Source of the DNA: Haliangium sp050303215
GTDB lineage: Bacteria; Myxococcota_A; Polyangia; Haliangiales; Haliangiaceae
Direction: 5' to 3'
Assembly (NCBI RefSeq): GCF_050303215.1
Contig: NZ_JBNLBH010000149.1
Location: 21,910 to 85,909, forward strand
Length of the DNA: 64,000 nt
This document shows, piece after piece, positions 32,958-49,974 of this stretch (positions are counted from its first letter, which is position 1; every line of letters begins with the position of its first letter). Under the pieces are notes generated by a model, which searched no databases, was not told where the DNA came from, and saw only the letters and a program-made list of their open reading frames with translations. The position numbers and the translations under genes were made by a program.

Positions 32958-35204
32958 TCAGCGAGAGATCACGACTCGGTCGCCGGTCACCCGATCGACT
33001 GCAATCAGGCCACCCAGTTCTCGATCCACCACGATGATCTGATCCCGCTTGGAGTCGATGAAGACCGCGGTCGCCCGTCGCAATACCGGCCCCAGACCGT
33101 GGTAGCGACTGGTGAGCACCGAGTGCTCGCCCGTCACCAGGTCGAGGATGAAGACCGAGCCGCCGCCGCGATCAACGGCCACCGCCTGCTCGTTGGCCTC
33201 GTCCACGGTCACCAGCCCGAGATCCGCCTCATCAGGGTTGTCGTCCTGCTCGCCGTCGGGGTCCTGCGGCATGTAGACCTCCTCGAAGATCACGCCGCGA
33301 TCACCTGTGCTCAGGTCGACCGTCTGTAGCCCCTCGAGATCCTCGTCGGTGACCAGCAGGCGGTTGCGGGCGCGGTCCAACGCGAACATGATGCTCTCGC
33401 CGAACCGCCGCCCCTCGCCTACGCCGTCGCCCGACACCTGGGTGCGCACACCGGTGTCGGGATCGACAGCGAACACCCCGTCGCCCTCGGAGAGCAGCAG
33501 GATACGGCCCAACACGTCATCGAACAGCACGCTCTCGATGTACTCGATGTACGGCCCCGGTGAGTTGACGGTCGAGATCACGGTCTCTTCACCGGTCCGG
33601 AGGTGGAACGCTCGGACCTCGCCCTCGTCGGAGCCGGAACCGATCAGCACGCGGTTGCGGTCGAGTAGGTCCAGTCCGTTCATGGACCGGAGCGACTCAG
33701 TGAGCCCCTGCTCCTCCCCGAGCACCTCCCGACGCTCGCCGGTGCGGAGGTTCACCGACAGCAACGCCTGCCGCCCCCGCTCGGTGACCAGGGCTCGGCT
33801 GGGTGTCTGCATCACCGCCGCCTCCACATTGTACAGCCTGGGTCCGGCGCCGACGTCGAGGCGGGTCAGGCTGCCCCACTTCTGCTCGTGCGCACGCCTC
33901 GGCTCCGGCGCCGGCAACAGGGTGTAGATCGAGTGCGCGTTCGCGTCCGAAATCAGGAACCGACCTCGGGCCCGGTCGTATGCGAAGCCCTCCCCCTCCC
34001 GCACCAGCGGCCCGTCGCCGAGGCGAGACGAGGCCAGCTCAGTGTGGGTACCGGTGTCCAGATCCACGGCCATGACTCGGAAGTAGTACGGGTTGTCACT
34101 GAACACCAAGGCCCGGTTCTCGGACCGATCGAGCACGATGTGGCTCAGGTCGGGGAACCCCGCGCTGCCCTCGCCCGGGCTCACGATCGTGCGATCACCG
34201 GTGTCCAGATCGACTGCCATGAGCCCACGTAGGCCTCGATCGGACACCAGGACCCGGTTCGCCTCCGGGTCCATGGCCAGCCGCCGGATCGAGCCGAACG
34301 GCGTGCCGGCGCCGACCGACGCGTCGGACACAACGCTGCGATCGCCGGTGTCGAGATCGATCGCAATGACGGCCTGAAAGTACTCCACGACCAGCGCCCG
34401 GTTGCGGTCGGCGTCGATCACGATGTCCAACGGCCAGGTCAGGACCGGGCCGCTCCCCACGTTTGCGTCGGACAAGATGGCCCGATCCCCGGTGGCCAGA
34501 TCCACGGCTACCACGGCGTCGAGATTGCTGTCGACCACCAGCACGCGCTCACGAGTGAGGTCACGGGCCACACCTTCCGGCCTGCGCAGCGCCGGCCCGC
34601 TGCCACGCTCGGGCGACGAGATCACACGGGTCACCCCGGTCGCGAGATCGACCTCGAACACCGTGTCGAGGGTGAGGTCCACGCTCAGGAGGCGCTCTCC
34701 GGCCTCGTCGAGCTCGAGGTCGACCGGGTACCCGGGCACAAACGAGCGCCCCACCGACAGCCGCCCCACCAACTCCTCATCGAGGTCGCCGTGCTCCGAT
34801 CGCACCACCTTCACCTCGATGTCGTTGTAGCCCAGCGCCAGCGGCACCTCGACCGACCAGTTGGCGAAACCGTCGTCGCTCTGGGCCGGGAGCCCGTTGG
34901 CCTCGATGGCGACGATGCCGGCCCCGGCGCGGGCGGTGCCGCGTACTCGTACTCTGTCGTCGTCAGTCGCGCTGCGACCGGGCGGGAACGCGATCTCGAC
35001 CAGATCGCGGCTGCGCTCGTGGCAGTCGACACCGACGCCAAGCTCGTGCGCCGACGCCGCGGGCCCGGCTGCGGCTCCGACGAGTTCGGCGTGGTCCTGC
35101 GGTGCGCCCTCGTCCGAGGCCACCATACACCCAGTCAAGGTCATCACGCCGACGAACAATGTACTCCCGACGACGTAATGAGAACAGCGCGTAAATGCAT
35201 TCAT
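32958..35204 (-). CDS. secreted lipoprotein with 12 propeller-type repeats (copy 2)
   Basis: About 748 residues. The signal peptide ends in a lipobox (LTGCMVAS, Cys about 24). An N-terminal domain of about 170 residues follows, with PPGRSATDDDRVRVRGTAR and WSVEVPLALGYNDIEVKV, a beta-sandwich-like layout. Then come 12 repeats of about 45 residues, each of the form ALVVD-x-AVIAIDLDTGDR plus a SDASVGAGT linker, which would suit two six-bladed propellers. The ATG at 35204 is preceded by AGGAGGG, though 12 bases away. The function is unknown; it probably faces the outside and binds a ligand. The nearest relatives are copy 3 next to it and the propellers at 55010 and 57076. Confidence 0.75.
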   Translation of the reverse strand: MNAFTRCSHYVVGSTLFVGVMTLTGCMVASDEGAPQDHAELVGAAAGPAASAHELGVGVDCHERSRDLVEIAFPPGRSATDDDRVRVRGTARAGAGIVAIEANGLPAQSDDGFANWSVEVPLALGYNDIEVKVVRSEHGDLDEELVGRLSVGRSFVPGYPVDLELDEAGERLLSVDLTLDTVFEVDLATGVTRVISSPERGSGPALRRPEGVARDLTRERVLVVDSNLDAVVAVDLATGDRAILSDANVGSGPVLTWPLDIVIDADRNRALVVEYFQAVIAIDLDTGDRSVVSDASVGAGTPFGSIRRLAMDPEANRVLVSDRGLRGLMAVDLDTGDRTIVSPGEGSAGFPDLSHIVLDRSENRALVFSDNPYYFRVMAVDLDTGTHTELASSRLGDGPLVREGEGFAYDRARGRFLISDANAHSIYTLLPAPEPRRAHEQKWGSLTRLDVGAGPRLYNVEAAVMQTPSRALVTERGRQALLSVNLRTGERREVLGEEQGLTESLRSMNGLDLLDRNRVLIGSGSDEGEVRAFHLRTGEETVISTVNSPGPYIEYIESVLFDDVLGRILLLSEGDGVFAVDPDTGVRTQVSGDGVGEGRRFGESIMFALDRARNRLLVTDEDLEGLQTVDLSTGDRGVIFEEVYMPQDPDGEQDDNPDEADLGLVTVDEANEQAVAVDRGGGSVFILDLVTGEHSVLTSRYHGLGPVLRRATAVFIDSKRDQIIVVDRELGGLIAVDRVTGDRVVISR

Positions 35205-35686
35205 GACTTTACAAGCCCTCCTGTACGAAAATGTATGTTCAACTCGTCGCTGCGATGCGCCACAGACGGCACCACCGCCGCACTCACCAAATAGACGCAC
35301 AAACCGCCGCCGACCGGACACAGGTTTTATAACGATCGCCAGGTTGTTACAATGTTTTAGAGAGAGGCGTCCAACATGGAATATACAGAGAAACAAACGT
35401 ATCTCTCTATACATGAATGTAGCCACACCATCCCGCTCCCACCTTCACCCGCCGGCCCGGTGCGCTGGTCGAGTCACGGCACCAGCCTCGACCCGGCCAA
35501 CGTCCAGCGTATCCACAGGCACCGTTGCGGACGAGCCCGTTCGCCCTCCATCCCGCCTACGCAGTTCGACCCAGCGGACGGCCTACACATGACGTCGTCG
35601 AGTCGCGTGACATGGACCACGCAAATGCCCGCGCTCGTGGGGCGGCCTCGGCGTGACCCGAGACCGACCCGAGCCCGCCCTCCTGC
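35205..35686. other. leader and spacer between copies 2 and 3
   Basis: About 480 bp. The part nearest copy 2 (35205-35434) is the conserved leader described below. The minus-strand TTGTAA (35352-35347) and TATAAA (35331-35326), 15 bp apart, could be a promoter. The remainder to 35686 is not coding as far as I can see. Confidence 0.4.
35403..35434 (-). promoter_or_regulatory. conserved upstream element of copy 2
   Basis: CTCTCTATACATGAAT and the adjoining CCACACCA are shared with 38143-38174 upstream of copy 3. The element lies 199 bp from the copy 2 start and 204 bp from the copy 3 start. It may be a regulatory site or promoter. Confidence 0.45.
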
Positions 35687-37939
35687 TCAGCGAGAGATCA
35701 CGACTCGATCGCCGGTCACTCCATCGACCGCGACCAGGCCGCCCAGCTCCCGATCCGCCACGATGACGAGGCCCCGCTTGGAATCGACAAAGACCGCGGT
35801 CGCCCGTTGCAGCACCGGCCCCAGGCCACGGTAGCGGCTGGTCGTCACCGAGTGCTCCCCGGTCGCCAAGTCGAGCGCGAAGACCGCGCCGTTGCGGCGC
35901 TCCACGGCCACCGCCTGGTCGTTGACCTCATCCACGACCACGAGTCCGAGGTCCGCCTCTTCGAGGTCGCCCTCTTCGTCATCGGGGTCTTGCGGCGTGT
36001 AGATGCCTTCGAAGATCACATCCCGATCGCCCGTGCTCAGCTCGATCGCGTGCAGCCCCTCGATCTCCTCGTCGGTGACCAGCAGGCGGTTGCGTGCCCG
36101 GTCCAGGGCGCAGGTGACGCTCTCTTCGAACTCCGGCCCATCACCCACGCCTTCCCCCGACACCTGAGTGCGCACCCCGGTGTCGGGATCGACCGCAAAC
36201 ACCCCGAGTTGTTCGGTGAGCACCAGGATGCGGCCCAGCACCTCATCGTACGCGAGGCACTCGATGTACTCCATGTACGGCCCCGGCGAGTCGACGGTCG
36301 AGATCAGCGTCTGCTCGCCGGTGCGGAGGTCGAACGAGCTGATCCCGGTCTCGTCGGTGCCGGAGCCGATGAAGGCCCGATGGCGCCCCTCCAGGGCCAG
36401 GCCTTGCGGGAAGTACAGCGGCTGTCCAAGCTCAGGGTTGGGCCCAAAGATCAACGTCCGGTCACCACTCATCAGATCGACCGAGAGCGCCGCGTGCGCC
36501 CCGCGGTCGGTGACCAGCGCCTTTCGTGGCGTACGCATCAGGGCACTGTCCACGTTGTACAGCCCCGGCCCGTCGCCGACGCCGAGGCGGGTGAGGTGGC
36601 CCCACTTCTGCTCGTGCGCACTCCTCGGGTCCAAACTCGGCACCAGAGTGTAGATCGAGTTCCCGGTCACGTTCGTGACCAGAAACCGACCTCGAACCCG
36701 ATCGTACGCGAAGCCCTCCCCCTCCCGCACCAGCGGCCCGGAGCCGAGGCCAGACAAGGCTAGCTCGGTGTGCACGCCGGTGTCTAGATCGACGGCCATG
36801 ACCCGGAAGGATCTCGAGCCGTTCAACACCACGGCCCGATTCTCCGCCCGATCGAGCACGATGTGGGTCGGGTTGGTGAGCGCCTCGCTGCCGTCGCCCG
36901 GGCTCAGCGTCGTGCGATCACCGGTGTCCAGATCCACGGCCATGAGCCCGCCCAGGACCCGATCGGACACCAGGACCCGGTTCGCCATCGGGTCCATGGC
37001 CAGCTTCCGGATCGCGCGAAAGGGTGTGCCGGCGCCGACCGACGCGTCGGACAGGACGGTGCGAGCCCCGGTGTCGAGATCGATCGCGATCACGGCCTGA
37101 AAGTTCTCGACGACCAGCGCCCGGTTGCGGTCGGCGTCGACCACGATGTCCAGCGTCCGATTCAGGACTGGGCCGGTCCCCACGTTGGCGTCGGACAAGA
37201 TAGTCCGATCCCCTGTGGCCAGATCCACGGCCACCACGGCGTCGAGATCGGCGTCGATCACCAGCGCACGGTCGTGAACGCCATCGCGGGCGACGCTCTC
37301 CGGCCTGGTCAGCGCCGGCCCGGCACCCCGTTCCGATGACGAGATGATCCGAGTCACTCCGGTCGCGAGTTCGACCTCGAACACGGCGTCGAGGGTGATG
37401 TCCACACCCAGGAGCCGCTCTCCGGCCTCATCGACCGCCAGGTCCATCACGAAACCGGACACAAACGAGCGCCCCACCGACAGCCGCCCCACGACATCCT
37501 GCTCGACGTGGCCTCCCCTCGAGCGCAGCACCTTCACCTCGATGTCGTTGTAACCCAGCGCCAGCGGCACCACGGCCGACCAGGTCGCGAACCCGTCGTC
37601 GCTCTCGGCCGGCACCCCGTTGGCCTCGATGGCGATGATGTTAGCCCCGGTACGGGCGGTGCCGCGCACGCGTACCAGGTCGTCGTCGGTCACGCTGCGA
37701 CGGGGCGGGAACGCGATCTCGACCAGGTCGCGCCCGCGATCGTGGCAGTCGGTGTCGAAACCGAGCCCGTGCGTCGACGCCGCGGGCCCCGCGGCCGCAC
37801 CGACGAGTTCGTCCTGCAGTGGCGGCGCGTGCTCATCCGCAGCCACCATACACCCTGCCGAGGACAGGGCCAGCGCCGTCACGCCGGCAAGCAATGTGCC
37901 CCTCGCGACATGCTGAGAATAGCGGATAACAATATTCAT
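35687..37939 (-). CDS. secreted lipoprotein with 12 propeller-type repeats (copy 3)
   Basis: 750 residues. The leader ends LALSSAGCMVAADE (lipobox Cys about 30). The N-terminal domain (PPRRSVTDDDLVRVRGTAR, VVPLALGYNDIEVKVL) matches copy 2, as do the 12 repeats (DAVVAVDLATGDRTILSDAN and so on). The two proteins agree over their length, so the cluster arose by tandem duplication. The ATG at 37939 is preceded by AGGAGGA at a distance. The repeats contain many D, E, G and S residues typical of calcium- or sugar-binding secreted proteins, but no catalytic motif is visible. Function unknown. Confidence 0.75.
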   Translation of the reverse strand: MNIVIRYSQHVARGTLLAGVTALALSSAGCMVAADEHAPPLQDELVGAAAGPAASTHGLGFDTDCHDRGRDLVEIAFPPRRSVTDDDLVRVRGTARTGANIIAIEANGVPAESDDGFATWSAVVPLALGYNDIEVKVLRSRGGHVEQDVVGRLSVGRSFVSGFVMDLAVDEAGERLLGVDITLDAVFEVELATGVTRIISSSERGAGPALTRPESVARDGVHDRALVIDADLDAVVAVDLATGDRTILSDANVGTGPVLNRTLDIVVDADRNRALVVENFQAVIAIDLDTGARTVLSDASVGAGTPFRAIRKLAMDPMANRVLVSDRVLGGLMAVDLDTGDRTTLSPGDGSEALTNPTHIVLDRAENRAVVLNGSRSFRVMAVDLDTGVHTELALSGLGSGPLVREGEGFAYDRVRGRFLVTNVTGNSIYTLVPSLDPRSAHEQKWGHLTRLGVGDGPGLYNVDSALMRTPRKALVTDRGAHAALSVDLMSGDRTLIFGPNPELGQPLYFPQGLALEGRHRAFIGSGTDETGISSFDLRTGEQTLISTVDSPGPYMEYIECLAYDEVLGRILVLTEQLGVFAVDPDTGVRTQVSGEGVGDGPEFEESVTCALDRARNRLLVTDEEIEGLHAIELSTGDRDVIFEGIYTPQDPDDEEGDLEEADLGLVVVDEVNDQAVAVERRNGAVFALDLATGEHSVTTSRYRGLGPVLQRATAVFVDSKRGLVIVADRELGGLVAVDGVTGDRVVISR

Positions 37940-38313
37940 GATCTTATGAGTCCTCCTGTGCGCAAATGTGTGTCCAAGTTGCTGCTGCGACGAACCTGCG
38001 CAGGCGACGTCGCAGTCCCCCTGTCAGACCACGCGCAAAATCCCGCCGATCGGACTCATGTTGAGGGTGACAATTGATCGATTTTTCACACCGTCTTACG
38101 CAGACGTGACACCCCACACATGCACAAATGCAGAAGCAGTGACTCTCTATACATGAATATCGTCACACCACCCCTACGCCCACTGCTGGTCCGCCCATCG
38201 GTGGTGCGCCGGTCGAGTCAGGCCCGACCTAGGGCTACGGCCGACCCGAGCCGGCTCGCGTGGAGGTCGCCCCGACCGGGCTCGGCTGACGACCACCGTG
38301 CGTCGGCGGCAGC
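37940..38313. other. leader region of copy 3 and spacer
   Basis: The first 235 bp or so are a leader similar to that of copy 2, including CCTCCTGTGCGCAAATGTGT next to the gene, GCCGATCGGACTCATGTT in the middle, and the shared element at 38143. Beyond it up to the VOC gene I see nothing recognisable. Confidence 0.4.
38143..38174 (-). promoter_or_regulatory. conserved upstream element of copy 3
   Basis: The counterpart of 35403-35434: CTCTCTATACATGAAT is identical and CACACCA follows. The equal distance to the start codon in both copies argues that it is functional, or that the duplication included it. Confidence 0.45.
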
Positions 38314-38724
<411 letters not shown>

Positions 38725-38886
38725 TGTCTACACTCCTTGTCGTCGTGGTGTGACCAGACCATACCCATCCCCGGTGGCCGCTGCTTCTCCGAAATTGCGC
38801 ATCTGCAAGCCCCGCGCGGCAGGCGCTCGACCCGACCGTGACGATCCGGCCTACAGGTGTCAGCCACGCGCCGGCGCCGGGCGACC

Positions 38887-39396
38887 TCAGCGTCGGATCG
38901 GCGCGGCAAAGAACGACGCGAAGCAGGCCGGGATAGCCGGTCCCGGCAGCGGGCCGGGGATGCCCAGCGACTGCACGATGACCCGCCGGTAGCGGTTGGG
39001 CGAGTGACCGACGTGGCGCTGGAACAGGCTGCTGAACGAGCCCAGGCTGGTGAAGCCGACCTCGAGGCAGACCGAGGTGACCGGCAGCGCGGTGGTCACG
39101 AGCAGCTCGCGGGCCCGCTCGATGCGCTTGCGGGTCATGTATTGGTGGGGCGTGATACCAAAGGCGCGCCGGAACGAGCGCAGAAAGTGGTAGCGCGAGA
39201 AGCAGGCCGCCTCGGCGATGCGCTCCAGGTCGAGGGCTTGCTCGTAGTGGGTGTCGATGAAGTCGCGGGCCCGCCGCAGCCGCTCGTAGGCGTCGACCTC
39301 TCGAGCCTGGGCGCGAGCCCGAGCGCTGGCCTGGTTGAGGGCCGCGAACCAGCTCGGCCAGTCGGTCACAGGTGATCCGTCACGGCGCGCGTGCAT
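38887..39396 (-). CDS. AraC-family transcriptional regulator
   Basis: 169 residues. Two helix-turn-helix units near residues 45-135: LERIAEAACFSRYHFLRSFR and then SVCLEVGFTSLGSFSSLFQR, followed by the family's GHSPNRYRR. There is no large ligand-binding domain before the DNA-binding part, so it is a short regulator. The C-terminal tail ends PAIPACFASFFAAPIRR. It probably regulates the adjacent VOC gene; an inducer is unknown. Confidence 0.88.
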   Translation of the reverse strand: MHARRDGSPVTDWPSWFAALNQASARARAQAREVDAYERLRRARDFIDTHYEQALDLERIAEAACFSRYHFLRSFRRAFGITPHQYMTRKRIERARELLVTTALPVTSVCLEVGFTSLGSFSSLFQRHVGHSPNRYRRVIVQSLGIPGPLPGPAIPACFASFFAAPIRR

Positions 39397-39482
39397 GTCG
39401 GCTCGATGCTGCCGCCGCCCGCCCGCGTCGTCAAGCCGGCAGCTCGCCTCGGTGACGCTCCAGCAGAGCCGGAAAGCGAGCT

Positions 39483-44015
<4,533 letters not shown>

Positions 44016-44077
44016 TCGACCCGCGTCCACGTGCCACCCGGCGGCGGCGCCGGTATCGCCGCCACACCGGCCGTCGG

Positions 44078-47230
<3,153 letters not shown>

Positions 47231-47257
47231 GGCGATCTCCCCCGCCACAGCCCAGGG

Positions 47258-48499
47258 TTAGTGGGCGTGGCCGTGGCCGAGCTCGCCCCGGCTGAGCTCG
47301 GACTTGAGCACGAAGCCGCCCTCGGCGACGTAGCGGTCCCCGACCCCGAGGCCGCTGCGGAGGTACACCCGACCGCGCGCGCGCCCCCCCACCGTGACCG
47401 GCACGGCGCGGAACCCGCCGTCGTCGTCTACCGGGACGAAGACGACGCTGCGCCCGCCCAGCCGCTGCACGGCCTCGGCCGTCACCGCCAGCACGACCTC
47501 GGCCGACCGGCCGGCCGGGTCCGCGCTCGGACCGTCGGCCGGGCTCGAGTGGATCGACAGGCTGCCAAACGAACCCGGCCGCAGCGCCCCGTCGGGGTTG
47601 TCGAGCACCATGCGCACCGGCAGGGTCCGAGTGTGCTCGTCGAACGCGGGCGCGACATAGTCGAGGTGCCCTGTGAAGGTCCGCCCCGGATGGGCCTGCA
47701 AGCTGAGCGTGGCAGCGGCGCCCTCGCGAACCCGCCCGGCGTCCTGTTGGTACACCCGGCCGGTCACCCACACCCGAGAGGTGTCGGTGACCTCGAACAG
47801 GACCTCACCCGGGGCCACCACCTCCCCCACCGTGGCGTGGCGCGACACCACCCGCCCCGCGATCGGGCTCTTGATGGTCACCTCGCTGCCGACCCCGCCC
47901 CGACCGTACACTTCGAGCGCCCGCTCGGCCGCGGACAGCTCGGCCTGGGCTCGCTTCCATTCGGCCCGCGCCTCCAAGAGCTGCCGCTCCACGCCGATGC
48001 CCTCGCGCGCGAGGCCCTCTTGGCGGCGAAGCTTGGCCTCGGCCACATCCACGTCGGCGCGCGCTCGCGCGGCCTGGGCCCGAGCTTCCCCCAACGCCAC
48101 GCTGCGCAGCACGGCCAGTGCCTGACCCGCGTCCACACGGTCGCCGATGGACACCTTCACCCGCGCGAGCTGCCCCGACACCACCGACGACACGTGGGCC
48201 TCGCGGTCGGGTTCGGCCTGCACCTCGGCCGGGACCTCGATCCCGCCGGCCCCGGGCGCCGCCTCCGCCTCCGCGACCCGAATGCCGGAGCGGACCACGG
48301 CCTCGGGGCTGATCCTCACCACCTGCTCGCCTGCACCCGGATCGTGGTCGTGCCGGTCGCCTTTGCGGCCGTGCCCTGCGTGGTCATGGCCGCGCGTTGC
48401 TTGGTCGTGGCCGTGCTCCTCCTGGAGCCGCTCGGCCCCACATCCGGTGAGTACGCACAGCGCCCACAGCAACGCGCTGATGACACCGCATCGGGTCAT
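47258..48499 (-). CDS. RND efflux periplasmic adaptor (CusB/CzcB family) lipoprotein
   Basis: 413 residues with a signal ending in a lipobox (CVLTGCGAE, Cys about 20). Right after it is a histidine-rich run (GHDQATRGHDHAGHGRKGD, DRHDHD), which should bind metal. The hairpin and lipoyl parts follow (SVVSGQLARVKVSIGDRVDAG; IKSPIAGRVVSRHATVGEVV), and the C-terminus again has histidines (GELGHGHAH). Adaptors of this family link pump and outer-membrane channel and can load metal. The start overlaps the end of the outer-membrane gene by four bases (ATGA). Confidence 0.93.
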   Translation of the reverse strand: MTRCGVISALLWALCVLTGCGAERLQEEHGHDQATRGHDHAGHGRKGDRHDHDPGAGEQVVRISPEAVVRSGIRVAEAEAAPGAGGIEVPAEVQAEPDREAHVSSVVSGQLARVKVSIGDRVDAGQALAVLRSVALGEARAQAARARADVDVAEAKLRRQEGLAREGIGVERQLLEARAEWKRAQAELSAAERALEVYGRGGVGSEVTIKSPIAGRVVSRHATVGEVVAPGEVLFEVTDTSRVWVTGRVYQQDAGRVREGAAATLSLQAHPGRTFTGHLDYVAPAFDEHTRTLPVRMVLDNPDGALRPGSFGSLSIHSSPADGPSADPAGRSAEVVLAVTAEAVQRLGGRSVVFVPVDDDGGFRAVPVTVGGRARGRVYLRSGLGVGDRYVAEGGFVLKSELSRGELGHGHAH

Positions 48500-49971
48500 G
48501 GTCGTTCCTCCGTGTTCGGCTCGAGCTCGAGCCGGTGCTCATGCCGTTCGCTGGGCCACAAGTCCGAGCCGATGACGGCCTCGAGCGCGGCCACGGCCTC
48601 GAAGTAGTCGTCGTACGCGTCGAGGGCGTCGGCTTGGATGAGCAAGAACCGCTCGCGCGCGACCGATACCTGCAAGATGTCGATCTCGCCCAGTTCGAAC
48701 CCGCGCCGGAGCAGGCGCAGGTTGTCCTCGAAGCTGGGCAGGATCTCGCGCCCATAGGTCCTGAGCCGCTCAGCCGCGGCCAGCACCTCGCTCCGGTGCT
48801 GCGCGATACGGCCGGGGAGCTGTGAGCCGAACGCGTCCTGCCGGGCCGCGGCGATGCCGCGCTCGGCGGCAGCGACCGCGCGCGCCCCGCGACTGCGCCG
48901 GAACAGCGGAATGGGCACGGACACCGTGCCCAGCACCACGGTCTCTTCGAGACCCGGGGGAGCCCCCTCTCGCGTCACCTCGACGCCCAGGGTCGGCGTG
49001 GGCCAGGCCTCCCGCTCGGCCACGCGCGCGCGGGCCTCGGCCTCGGCCCGCGCGGCGTGCAACGTGCGCAGCCGGGGCTGGTGACGCTCGGCGGCGGCGG
49101 CCAGCTCCGCGCCAGTGGGCGGATCGCGAGGTTGGTCGAGCCCGCCCGCGGGCTCGGGCGGATGGCTCGCCGGCCAGCCCGCGATCGCGCCCAGCTCCAG
49201 CCGGGCGCGGAGATAGGCCTGCTCGGCCGCGATCCGCCCCACCCGGGCCTGGCTGAGCTCACCTTCGGCCAGCCGTACGGCCAACGGCGAGACCTCGCCC
49301 GCGCGCAGCCGGCCGCGCGTGATCTCGAGCAGCCGGTCCTGAAACGCCACCAGCCGCTCGGCCACGACCACGCGCTCGCGGGCCACGAGCGCGCGATGGA
49401 AAGCCGCGTGCACGTCCCGGTGCACCTCCCACCGGGCCTCGTCCAGCTCGGCGTGCAGGCGCGCCTGAGTCCACGCGGCGGCATCGCGCCTGAGCCCGCG
49501 CTCACCGCCGAGCTCGACCCGCTGCCGCAGCGACGCGGTGACGTCGAGGTGGGTGCCATCTTCGGTCAGGCGCGGACCCGCGCCCACGCTCAGCTCCGGT
49601 TCGTCGGGCAGCAGCATAGACGCGCCGATCACGGCGGCGTCGCCCAACCCGCGTCGCTGTCGTGCCACCACCAGCCCAGGCGCGTGACGGTCGGCGTAGA
49701 CGAGGACCTCGTCCAGGGTCACCGGGGCGCCGCGGACCGGCTCCGGCAGCGGCACATCCGGCACCCGGACCTCATCGTGATCGATCTGCGCCGGGGCGCG
49801 CGCGCTGGCGTGGCGCGGCGCAGGCGACGGGGACGACGCGCATCCCTGCATCGACAGCGCGGTTGCCAGCGTCACCGTCGACACGGCCGGCAGCCACGCC
49901 CGGAGGATGAATCTACTATAAATGATAGTAGCAAAACGCAGAGCAAGAGCCTGCACGGATCGTCGCGTCAT
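48496..49971 (-). CDS. outer-membrane efflux factor (CusC/CzcC-like TolC family)
   Basis: About 491 residues. The lipobox LSMQGCASS places the modified Cys at 43 if translation starts at ATG 49971. DEVLVYADRHAPGLVVARQR, ELGGERGLRRDAAAW and ESGDIDI-type ending FELGEIDILQVSVARERFL show the TolC-type helical barrel repeats. The start is uncertain. ATG 49971 lies three bases after the M56 gene stop, but the 19-bp operator at 49913-49931 then falls inside codons 14-20; a GTG at 49884 lies just after the operator and gives the same geometry as at the repressor gene. It completes the tripartite metal pump. Confidence 0.86.
   Translation of the reverse strand: MTRRSVQALALRFATIIYSRFILRAWLPAVSTVTLATALSMQGCASSPSPAPRHASARAPAQIDHDEVRVPDVPLPEPVRGAPVTLDEVLVYADRHAPGLVVARQRRGLGDAAVIGASMLLPDEPELSVGAGPRLTEDGTHLDVTASLRQRVELGGERGLRRDAAAWTQARLHAELDEARWEVHRDVHAAFHRALVARERVVVAERLVAFQDRLLEITRGRLRAGEVSPLAVRLAEGELSQARVGRIAAEQAYLRARLELGAIAGWPASHPPEPAGGLDQPRDPPTGAELAAAAERHQPRLRTLHAARAEAEARARVAEREAWPTPTLGVEVTREGAPPGLEETVVLGTVSVPIPLFRRSRGARAVAAAERGIAAARQDAFGSQLPGRIAQHRSEVLAAAERLRTYGREILPSFEDNLRLLRRGFELGEIDILQVSVARERFLLIQADALDAYDDYFEAVAALEAVIGSDLWPSERHEHRLELEPNTEERP
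49913..49931. promoter_or_regulatory. BlaI-type operator at the efflux operon
   Basis: CTACTAT-N5-ATAGTAG, a perfect inverted repeat in an AT-rich patch inside GC-rich DNA. The same 7-5-7 architecture stands upstream of the repressor gene at 51432. Confidence 0.65.
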
Positions 49972-49974
49972 GGT

